Shown: piece by piece, positions 40,901 to 52,900 of the stretch
Layout of the letters: each line of letters starts with the position of its first letter
Numbering within the stretch: position 1 is the first letter of the stretch
Assembly: GCA_002633025.1 (NCBI GenBank)
Contig: NMRB01000444.1
Span: 13,329 to 77,328, forward strand
DNA length: 64,000 nucleotides
Direction: 5' to 3'
Source of the DNA: Notospermus geniculatus
Taxonomy: Eukaryota > Nemertea > Pilidiophora > Heteronemertea > Lineidae
Notes under the pieces: model-generated
What the model saw: only the letters and a program-made list of their open reading frames with translations
Told to the model about the DNA's origin: nothing
Databases searched by the model: none
Program-made: the position numbers and the translations under genes

Positions 40901-43900
40901 AGACCATCCTGCGCCATCTGTTCCTGCACAGCTGACACAAGGCCCGGATCATAACTCATGACGCCTGACTTTGGCCTTGCACTCTGCGGGAAGACGTCGC
41001 GAATGATATTTTTCATCTGAATCATGTCGTTCTCATTCTCCATCTTTGGCGAGAGGGTGTTGATCAGGCCGTAGATCAGGGCGTATTCCTCTCGTCCAGT
41101 CTCGTCGGCGAAGCTGAAGGCAGATGCCGGACGGACGGTAGGTGGCGTGGACTCTGATGTGTCATCTGAAACGAGTGTTACACTTAGGTTAAGTTACACT
41201 GCATATTTCTGAAGGTAAAATATATAAATCATGAAATATACTTCAGGTTGTTTTGGCAGCAGTGACTCATTTGTTTCACAGAGATCAATCTAACCTTACT
41301 GAGTACTAATAAAGTCCTCCCTCACTATGACGAACCCTTCGGGGTCCAAGGGTTAAGTTCGTACTAACGAGGAGTTTGTACTAGTGAGGACTCGTCCGTG
41401 AGGGTAATATGACCACGCCGAGTACGGTAGGCCTAAGTAATGTACACTTCGTTTTCAGGACTAACTTTATTGAATATTTGCCTGATTATTACTCAAACAT
41501 GCATTAATTAAACCCCAAGCTTGGATAATTCAGTTTGTATTGTACACTTATCAAACCGAAGCTTGGATAATTTGGGTTGTATCATACACAGCGTATTGAT
41601 CATGGGCAGGAATTGGCCCACACGGCCGACCAAACAGCCAAATTACATACATGCCATCATCTATTTTTGATGTCATGAAATTTAGGGAGCCAGATGTTGG
41701 GTTCGTAATATCCGGGAGTTCGTAGAATCGAGATTCGTAAGAGCGAGGGAGGACTGTACTCAATCTAACCTTCAACATCCTCATCCAGTGTGTTCCCCTG
41801 AGAAGCCGAATCTGCAATACTCCTCGCATCAGCGATGGCTTCGTGTAGGTGGCGCCTTGCTCTTAGCTTCCTGTCTGCCAGCGACAAGATGGTTTTTAGG
41901 GTGCGGAGGGTGAGGTCATACTGTGGCTTCTTCGGCAGCTGAAAGATAGATATCTTTGTAGATAGATATCTTTGTACAAACAGCTAGCAGTTTCCTTACG
42001 GCATTTCACCATGTAAACTTCTTGTAATTTTTTAGTGTCAGTAGGCCTACGCCTAAACTCCCTACGCAGTTGTGTACCGCGCCCCCTTCGGTTTACTCGC
42101 TCTTCGGTTTACAACTGCTTTACTTCGTGGATGTCGCCGCGGTTGGTCAACAGATGGCGTCTTGGCCTGGCGCGAGTTTTACAGCCTATCAGCACGCTGC
42201 TTTCAGAACTGTTTGGCCCGTTGGCAACGGATGTTCTTGTGCTACCATGGCTACGAATCGCTCGGCCAATGAAAAAGTGTCTCAGGCCAGCTTGGTTACC
42301 GGTTGCTCGGTGCTCTCATTGGTCGACTCTCTCAGCGCCATATGTTGACCGAATGCGGCGAATTTTACGAAGTTAAGCAGTTGTGGAGAGCGAGTAAACC
42401 AAAGGGGGCGCGGTACACAAATGAGTGAGTAGGGAGTTTAGCCTACACCGTGTTGCAAAAAAGCTTTGACAGGAGTCTGACAATATAGCTAGGCTTTTCA
42501 TCCAAAGATTAACTTACTTGTTTTTGCATCATTCCCCAAAGAAGATACAACTTCGTCGTTAGATTCTTTGACTCTGTGAATCCGTAGCAGAAGAGCATCA
42601 TTTCTAGGATGACCTTGACATCCGGTGACACAAGAGCACATGACCGCATCTGGCGCTGGAAAGAAGTGTGAACATGTGAATTGGAAACACTCGATAGGAC
42701 CCAGTCCCAACTACTAAGGGCTTTTGTTCAATTGGAATTATCCTTAACACCATGTTAGATTTAACAAAGTTTCAGGAACTACATGTAGGCCCAGCTGTTC
42801 CATATCCCTGCCTGTCCCTCGCGATCAAGCCGTTCTCCAGGACCGACCAGGAATGGCAGCCATATTGAATATCAGATGAGCTGAAATGTCTGTTTACATA
42901 AACGATGAAAATTTCAACATGGCTCAGTAACATAGCGAAAATAAAGGCAACATTTAAATTCTATAAAGTGCTTTTCAGAATGTCCAGTCATTTTTGCACT
43001 CATTTTACCTTGCAATGGAACCTAACCACAAACCACAAATGGGCCAGTTAAGTGTGCATGATAGCATGATTATCTTGAATCAGAGTATAGACCTGAACAA
43101 AGTCCTATTAGAAGTCGGTCAACCGTTTATCGGCATGCACTCGTAACTGGTCAATTTGTGGTTTGTGGCTAGGTTCCATTGCAAGGTAAAATGAGTGCAA
43201 AAATGACTGGACATTCTGAAAAGCACTTTACCTTCAGACATTCAGGGATCTGTCTGTATGCCGAACCCTGAGTGTTCATGGTCATGAAGCATCCATAGTT
43301 AGCCCTCGCCTTGATGAGTTTTCCATTGAACGTGAGGTTTGAAAAGTATGCCGGTTTGTAAAGCGGGCGATTTGTCAAGTGTTTGAAGTCCGTTTTCTTG
43401 CGCTTCTTTTCAACTTTTTGGGCAGCAGTTTCAAACATGAGATCTGCAATAGATGAAGATTATGATAGGCTACAGGAAGACAGCATCAAAATAGTCAAGT
43501 ATCAGTTTTGGACCTTTCCATTCAATGGCATTTTTTGTCTTGGAGTCAGAGCATAAATTAAACTACTTTTACCTGCCTTGCCAGTGGTGGCACTAAGGAT
43601 TTTTTTCCATGAGTCCATTTTTTCTCAGGGGACTCATCTGCTTGTTTCAAAGCCCAAATCAATGAGTCCAAATACAAATGACATGAGTCCATTTTTCCAG
43701 AAGAAAAGGTAAAGGGCCGTATTCTAGAACGTTCCTTAACATTAAGGTCCACCTTAAATCTATTGTTTTCGATGGTTTTACAATAGACTTAAGGTCGACC
43801 TTAACGCTAAGGAACGTTCTAGAATACGGGCCAAAAGATAAGGCAGTTATAGTATGGCCTGTAGGCCTATTCTAGAAGCCTCCTTAACTCTAAGGTCCAC

Positions 43901-46900
43901 TTTAATCTTTTGTATTCTACCCTGCAAACAATAGCTAAAGGTAGACCTTAGACTTAATGAACGTTCTAGAATACGGACCTATTTGCCTGGAACAACTAGG
44001 CCTAGGGTGAACAGAAAAATTTGACAATTTAAATCATTTTAAATGCATTTTCCTGGCATCTGAGAGGAAAATACTTGAATTTTTATGTGATTAAATTTTT
44101 CGTGCATGCGTCCAAAAAGCAATGGACGTTTTTTCTTTACAAGAGCTGAAAAACATGCGTCTGTCATATACGTCCCCCTTCATTTTCTGTGGACGTTTTT
44201 TATATTTTAACTCATGTCCTCAAGCGTCCAATTTGAATTTCAATGCATTCAGGGATGCATGGACGCATCTTAGCGCTACTCCTGCTTGGGTCAAAAGTTT
44301 TGTATTGTGCTGGTATTGTTTAAGGCGCTGCTGCTCCACTTGGCTCTCTATGGGCAACTCAACTATGGGAGTTGTTTGTGCCATCGTGTCTCAGTGTAAG
44401 CCGTACGGAAACAAACAAAACAATCAGTCGCCCATTGAGAGCCAACTTTAATACGAGAAAGCTGTCAAGTGGAGCAGACTTTAGGCCTTGTGATATGTGG
44501 AGCAGCACCTTTATTCAGGCGTTGTGATTAAAAAGAAAGATTGCTGTCTAACATTCTTAAACACACAAAGGTAAAAAACTCATCTGTAAAGAAAAGGAGC
44601 ACACGGCTGCTGATTTGTTAAGAATAGTGGGGTGAAGCTGGAGGAAAAAGCCACGCATGCAATTCTGTGGCGGTCTAGAAAAACCCGTCGGAAGTCGCTG
44701 AGTGATCAACAAGAACTGTCAGATTGCCTGTGCATTGGTCTGCTACTGTTCACCTGTTATGTACATGTAGTTCATTTCAGCTATTGAAATGTGCGGGTTC
44801 ACCAAGGCCATTAACACTTTCCCCAAACGCGACATCCGACGGGTTTTGCCCGCCTCACAATTATCATGGTCAAGCAAAATACAGCTGGGTTTTAGGGTGC
44901 AGAGCCTATAATAGACGTGCAAGAAACCCCTCCCATAGACCTTTTCCATCAAGGATTACATGCATTTAGAAATAGCAACCAACACCTCATGTAAATGATA
45001 AAATATCAATTATAGTGTGTAGAACAATCTGAAAAGGTTAAAGAGCCATTAGGTATTTGGTATTTATCAACATAGGTGTAATTAATTAGGGTGTGCAGGA
45101 ACCTTTTTGTCGGTCGCGCCACCTCCATGGCTGCGACTGTTGATAATCTTCCTTCCTTTGAAGAAAATCCTCTGCTTGCTTCGCCTGTAGCTTCAGAACC
45201 TCTTTAATTCTGTCAGCATCATCTTTGGGTGGTGCTGCACAATTTGAAAAACATCAACGATGACTGACAATGTAATTGTTTCTGCAACTATTTAAGTATA
45301 ATTCACCCAAACTTCAACATGGGCAAAGTGCCATGCTTGCAAATGTGCACATTTCCAAGCTCGGCACTTTGCCAATGCCAATGCCACACCCCTATTGATT
45401 CTAAGTGGAAATACTGCCTTCTACCATTGGAATGGAGATACTGCCATGCGCACACACCAACTGCACTGAAACACTGGAAACAGGGAACTAGCCTAGGACT
45501 AATGATGTGTACATTTACAGCATGCTGGGAAGAAGAGACTTGTGAAGCTGAGGTGGGGAAGGGCATCTAGGGAAGGGGATGTATTACAGGAATGAGACAT
45601 TTCAGGAAAGATGCAAGTACATATGTACATTTATGCATGCGTGTGAAGCCTCAGAGAATCAGCAAATACTATGAAGTCTATGACAGTTCTATTCCTAAAT
45701 TTCCTATTGGACATTCTCTCTTTGCCCTGTGTATTACATGTACCGGTATGCATTCATCTTCAGAGGTTTCTGGTTTCCTCCTTCATTATGTACGCAACGA
45801 GTTCCTCTGACCTACCTTGGAAGAGAGACGGAGGTTTTGCCCTTGGGTAGAGTTCTGCCTCCTTCAAATTCTCTGCAGTAGCAATGGAGTGTCGACGCTC
45901 ACGTTCTTTGACCCAGGTGTCTTCAAAATACGTGCGAAGGCCTTGTTCCTAAAAGAAGTATCATAGTCCCTTATAAATTATATCCTAGCAGAGTTTAGAG
46001 GGCTTGAAAAGTTTTAATACCCCGGTATTTACTGGCTGAATTGCCTATAAAATGTAGAACCAAAAAGAGTTTATGGAGCCAAATAGCAATCAGTCCTTTT
46101 CCTAAAAGAAGGTTGCAAGGAATTGCAATCCAGTGGATACCTGTAATACTCCGCGCACGTCGACAGACTGGTCTCAAGTTAGAAGGCACCACAGAAATCA
46201 GTTTCACTAAATCCCAAAAGCAGTGTATTGTATACTTACGTTGAATCCATGTGGGACGGTCGCTTGTCTGTCCAGACTCGGCATGTCAGAGCCAGGCATG
46301 GGATGCAGGGTGGTCAGGGAATGACGCCTGGTGCGAATACGGGGTGGCTTCAGTACATCCTCCTGAAATTATTAAAGAGAAAAGATGAACAGTCTATATT
46401 CAGATTTATGCTATGTCAAGCCATGTTGAAGTTAGGGTGAATCATACTTTTCCAAGCTTGGCACTTTGCCCATGTTGAAGTTAGGGTGAATCATACTATA
46501 CTGCCTTTTACCATTGGAGTGTAAAAAAAACAAGCGAATTTTTAAAAAGTGATCGTTAACATTTGCTGAAGTCAAATTTTGAAATGGAACTTACCTTAGC
46601 ATATCCACGAGCCTTGTACTGACTGTCGTGGGCTCTGTCCATCATCTTATAGGCTGTTCTCAGATAATCAAGATGCTGGGCAAACACTGACATCACTCCT
46701 ATAACACAAGCGGGTGGAAAAGTTTTAATGACAAAATCATTTTTGCTACTTTTTTACAAGAAACTTTCAATTTTCTTCCACATTAGGGCCTACTGACGAC
46801 AAAATTTTGAAACTGTACAGCAACTTCTTGTTGCGCTAGAAGTGCAAGGGTTTAAAACCCAAATAGGCTCCGCTGGCATCAAATCACATTTCAAACTTGG

Positions 46901-49900
46901 TTTCTCTGCTAAAGACGCCAATCTATGGGAGAGTTTTCTCATGTAATTTGGCTCTCTATGGGTAACTCAACTATGAGCAGTTGCTTGTGTCATTGGTCTC
47001 AGCGTAAGCCGTACAGAAACAAACAATGGTGAATTGCCCATTGTGAGCCAACTCCAACTCAAACTCTCCCATGGATAGGCCTTTTGACATGTAAGAATTC
47101 AAAAGACTCCTTCCCATCCTTACCTCTGTCCAGCCTCTCACAGTCATCAAACAGCACCCAGCTGCCAGCCTGAATGATCCCATTGAGGTATTGCGTAATC
47201 GTCGGAATTGACACCGTCTGACTGCAGTTGACTGTCACTAGGTGTCGTCCAAGGGACTGGATACAGGAGAGAGAATTTCAGACAAAACTGACCAGGAGAT
47301 ATTCCTTATTACTCTCACCCCTTTCAGTTTATAATACCATATTATTTCCAGTCTCTTCCCAAGAGTTTCTTCATTACAACCGTGCATGACATAGTATTTC
47401 CAATCATTTTACATACCGGGTAGATCTACTTCAGTACTATTTGCCCCTGTCAGAACCAAACCCCTTCCAATCATTTACATAGATCTACTTTATTACTATT
47501 GCCTGCCCCTTTCAGAACCAAACCATTTCCAATGATTTACAGAGATCTACTTCATAACTATTTGCCCCTTTCAGAACCAAACCATTTCCAATCATTTACA
47601 TAGATCTACTCCATTATGTTTCTCCCTTCCAAAAGGAAACCATTTCCGATCATGATTTACATAGATCTACTTCATTACTTTTTGCCCCTTTCCTAACCAA
47701 ACCATTTCCAATCATTTACATAGATCTACTTATTATATTTGCCCTTCAGACCAAAACATTGCCAATCATTTACATCATCTCTCTCGGTTTTGCCGACTTC
47801 ATGTTTTACTCACCTGCGACAGGTCCCTGATCGTCTCCGATTTACCAGTTGCCGCTGGCCCCATCAATGTCCCACAGTTGAAATTCTTCAGCGCTATACT
47901 GAGGGTGAGGTACGCCCGTTCTGTCAGGAGCGTAAATATGAGATGACGCGTCGGGCCGATATATTCATGATCATAAAGGTGAACATATCCCAGTTGATGC
48001 ATCAGACACTGGCCAAGGTCATAAGTTGCTGCGACAGTCGTTTTGAGTCCAGTGTGTTTGAGACCATCATGGGCAACATCTATAAAGACGCAAGAAAAGA
48101 AACATAGTCTAAAGGCCTGTGTCCACGAAAGCGGATTCTGCTGGGGTTTGCGATGAGCAGCGCAGTTTTCACACGGTTTTGGATAATCCCTCGATGGCTT
48201 TACAATACATGGCGTGTTAATTATCCCAATGCCTGTGAAAACTGTTCCACTCGCCGCAAACGCGGCAGAATCCGCTGAAGTGGAAATGGGCCTTTATAGA
48301 CACTGCCTCTGAACAAAGCTGTTCCATATCGTGTTTGTGGTCCCAACAACAGGACTTTAATCTGACCTTGAATGTATTCTGACAATCAATTCTTTCGACA
48401 GACTTTCGATATTTGAAAAGTTGAACAGCATCCTTACCAGACGATCTGACGAATGAACTTTGCCTGACTGGTGGGACTTGTTCGTCATCACAGATTTCAG
48501 TTTTGGCACGTAGCATTGCTGTCATATCCATATGGTACTTCAGGACCCTGGCCCAGTCGTACATGGTGTCTGAGATACCTGGGCAGCTGACCAAAGCTGA
48601 AAAAAGAGAATGAGTTACCTAGAATTTGTTACGTCAGACAAGGCCTGTGCCACTAGAACAGCCACCATAAGTCTAGGACAACATGGGCATTCTTCTTTCT
48701 GCTCCAATGCCAGAGACAGAACAGGGCATAACATATTCGCTGCCATGGCCAAAATATCATTTCAATCCGCCATTGCCATGACCCCCAGGCCTATTTCAAG
48801 TTTATTTCATATTGCCAACTACATGTACGAGTCATAGCTGTACGCCCCCTAGCGTGTTCCCATACACCTGGTCAATCCCCACTGCCAGTATGATCATTGG
48901 AAGGCTCTTCGTCATTGCCAAGCTTATCAACATTAACAGAAAATGCTTTAGCCCTACTACGAGTATACTCGTAGCTGGCAATGGGAGGAAATCAGCAACT
49001 ACGAGTATAATCGTAGCTGGCAGTCAATGTGTTAACTGCACACAACAACCTTTTTCAACCCACTGATATATCATTTTATACTCGAATTACCTTGTACAAT
49101 ATCCCTGTGGTGCATAGTCTGGTTGATCAAGTTCCCCACTAATATATGCAGTCTCTGTTTTGTCTCAGAGTAGAGATAGTCCGTGCAGATCTCACGAAGA
49201 ACATGCGAGTATTGCTCGATCCTGGAGCGGAGGTTCTCACTGGAATTTGAATTTCATATGAGTAAGAGCACAGAAGACAACTGCTGTCTCACTGAAACAA
49301 GTTTAAGTTAGCAATTTCATCTGACTTGAAATTCACTTCCAATAACATTCAATGGTAAAGTATGATTCACCCTCACTTCAACAAGGGCAAAGTGCCATGC
49401 TTGGAAATGTGCACAAGTCAGTGGTAAATAATCCCTCTCGCAGTTACATAATGATGAAATGGTAACTTGGTTTACTTTCCATGAGCCTGCAGCAAATCCA
49501 ACGTTGTGCTCAGTCAACTGGTAAATACTGAATCATACTTTACCGATTTACCCTCTTCGGTTAAGGGAAGCCAGCTTTGAATTCCCTACTTAGGACACAT
49601 AAACTGTCCACTGAAACATGACCTCAGTAGGAAACCTTTCAAAATACACTTTCTGATACCATTTTTATTCCATAAACAGACATTTTTTGGAGAAAGTACA
49701 AATGAACTTCTAATCGGTACCTGATTTCTGCCAAAGCATCTACATTCTTCTGCCTGAGTGCCAGATGGACCTTCTGCTCAAAGAGCACACCTTCTGCAAC
49801 CAGCACCGACTGGCTCGGGAATCTGAGCAGCCAATGTTCAAATGTGTGGCGGATGTCATCCTTGATGCTGGCAATGTCATGACCATTTTGGATTTCTTCA

Positions 49901-52900
49901 AGCCTCGCTATCTCGTCTAGGAGTTGCAACACTTGCGGTTGAGTTGATCCTTCAAATAAAATACAGTCCTCCCTCGCTATTACGAACCCTTCGGGGTCCA
50001 AGGGTTAAGTTCGTACTAATGAGGAGTTCGTAATAGCGAGGATTCGTCCGTGGGGGCATGACGACCACGCCGAGTAGGCCTAAGGCATACACTTCATATA
50101 CAGGACTAACTTTATTGAATACATGTATTTGCCTGCTTAAGGCCGCACTTTTTTTATTAGTTGGTTCACGGATTTTTTTCTCAGGTCCTGTACAGAGGAG
50201 GTCGGAAAAAAAATAAAAATAAATATTTATTTTTCAACTTCTCAAAAAGTTGCGACTTCAATTTCAGGGAGGATGATGACAAAAAAATAAATATTTATAT
50301 CAAAATAAAGCTGCTGAACCATCCTTTTTTTGTTGTTCATTCACTTGAGGTGAAGCAGTTCAGGGGAAACAGGCATGGCCCAAGGGCAAAAAACTACATC
50401 CAGGTATTTCCATTAGGAGGAAGCTCAATTTGTACAACATAACAAGGCACAAAAGACGTCCTGCACAGCCAATTCCTCCCACTCTGGTGGCACATTTTTC
50501 AGCACTACGTCTCCCACCTTTCAATACACACCAGATTTTTGGTGTATTCACCCCCGACCTTCTTTCCACAACAATCCAATTCTGCTTCATCATGTTCGTG
50601 TTGCACCCATGTTATTTTCGCCATACTAACATGTACTAGTCTCGCGCAACTACACCTACTGTCCAGTGCCCAGGTGAAACTATCTGAACTCTGCGAAGGA
50701 GACTGGGTGTGTGCAGTCGAGTTTCATTGAGCGAGACTTCTGCAAGGCGTGCAAACATGTGGATGAGATCGGGCATGTCGGGCAATCGCCGCCGCCGCCA
50801 AATTTTCCCGCGAAAAAAAATGTAATTGCAAAAAGATAGTCTATTGGAGCGGCGGGTGGGAAAAAAATAAAATAAATTTCTTATTTTTTTTTCTATTTTG
50901 GCAAGATTTCTGAGCGGCGGACACAGATAACTCGAAAAAAATGTGATTTTATTTTTTTCTTATTGCACCCATTTTCCCTAGCGGCGGGTCCGCGAACCAA
51001 CCAATAAAAAAAGTGCGGCCTAAACGCTCAAACATGCGCTAATCAAACCCATAATTTGGTTTGTATTGTAGGCTACACTTATCAAACCCAAGCTTGATTT
51101 AATATTTTGGTTTGTATTGTACACTAATCAAATCCAAGCTTGGTTTTGGTTTGTATTGTACACTGCGTAATTGATCATGGGCAGGAATTGGGCCAAAATT
51201 ACATACACGTCATGAAATTTTGGGAGCCAGACGTTGGGTTCGTAATATCCGGGAGTTCGTAGAATCGAGGTACGTTCATTTACTGATAAACTGAGAAATG
51301 GATACCATCAGCTTGTGTAGTATCAACTTACCTTCATCCAACCTCGCTTGAACACAAGCCTGAAGCACGGTTGCCATGGTTGTCTTCATCATCAGCTCTA
51401 GTTTTGACATCCACTCAGGAGCACTGGGCATGGCTTTGATTCTGGACAAGAGCGGGATCGTCTCGCCAAGGACGCCATGCACAGCTGTCACTTCCATCGC
51501 ATGGGCTGGAAAAAAATTCAGAAAATTTAACCAAAATTTTCAAAAAGTCATCGAAAGTACATGTAGTAGATTTATCAGTGTTGACGTCGAATGAAATTAT
51601 AAGTACTTTTCAACCAATACTGTGTTTACGGTTTATTATTTCGAAAATTTCGCAAACAAGTAAACAAAGTCACCATTCAAGGCTAAGTCAGAAACAAGTA
51701 AACGAAGTCACCATTCAAGGCTAAGTCGGAAAGAAGTAAATAAATTCAACATTCAAGGCTAAGTCGGAAACAAGTAAATGAAGTCAACATGCAAGGCTAA
51801 GTCACAAACAAGTAAACAACGTCACCATTCAAGGCTACGTTACAAGCAATACAGAGTAACTTACCATTCAAGGCCATGTCCAAAGCAGAGTGCATCCCCT
51901 CCATTGTCGTTGGAAGTGCAAACGACAAGCTCTCAATCCCCGGGAAACATTTCTGAACGTACGGCAGCAACGCACGAGGATTGCGAGATATCCCTAGAAG
52001 ATCCACCAACTCTTGGTCGCTCAGGAAGTACAGACGTGGAAATCCCATCCTGGCTTTTTCCATGAAGACGTCAAGGTGCTTGAGGATTTTTTCTTGGGCT
52101 TGTATCATGTCTGAGAACATCTCCTTCAGGACGTCACCTGATAGTAATTTGAATCCCTTTTCTCCTGGTCTTTTTGCAACCACCGACATGACCTTGGGGT
52201 CTTCTGCTACGGCAGCCATGAAATCCTATAGGGTACACAAAGGGAAAAATATATTCACTTCCATGACATCCACTACATTTTATACTCTCATACCTGCCGC
52301 ACACGAGTGCAATTTTGCCTCCAACTATGGAGATTTTGCCTCCTACGTACAAATGTCGTTGTGTGCGGTGGCCGGAGGCAGAGGCAGAGAGGATTTTTTG
52401 GCCTCCAAAGCAGATCAAACATGTTTGATCGGAGGAGGCAAAAATCTCCTGTGTTCAATGATGTTGTCATCGTGTGCGGTGGTTGGAGGCGGAGGTGGAT
52501 GCAAAACAGTCTGACCAATCAAGAGCCGTTCGCGTCTAGAGAAGGCAAATTTGCACTTGTGTGTGGCGGATGACGCACCGTGTGCGGTGACAGGAGGCTG
52601 AGACAAAAAACTCCTATGGAGGCAACGTCGGAGACGAAATTGCACTCGTGTGTGGCAGGTATCATGAACATACTCAGCATCCTAAATACCCGGTACTCAG
52701 TGTTGCCTTCTGTCGCTACACAGAAGACGAAGGCATAACTAACAAACCTTACCTTGAATTTCTTATTGACTGCCTTGAACTTCTTGCTGTGTTTTCCAAA
52801 CATCTCATAGACTTGGGCGTCTTCGAACACCTTCAGAAGGTAGAGCCACTGTTGGAGGAAAATGGACCAGATTTAAACACAGGCTGTCAGTTTCGAGGTG

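Noticed and set aside
42035-42376. Overlapping plus-strand open frames of 66-113 codons
   Set aside because: They lie wholly within an inverted-repeat transposon and are open in several phases, as GC-rich repeat sequence often is.
43571-43620. Extra dynein exon between exons 22 and 23 (SLVPPLARQ, donor GTAAAAG)
   Set aside because: No acceptor in phase and no family similarity; exon 22 joins exon 23 in phase without it.
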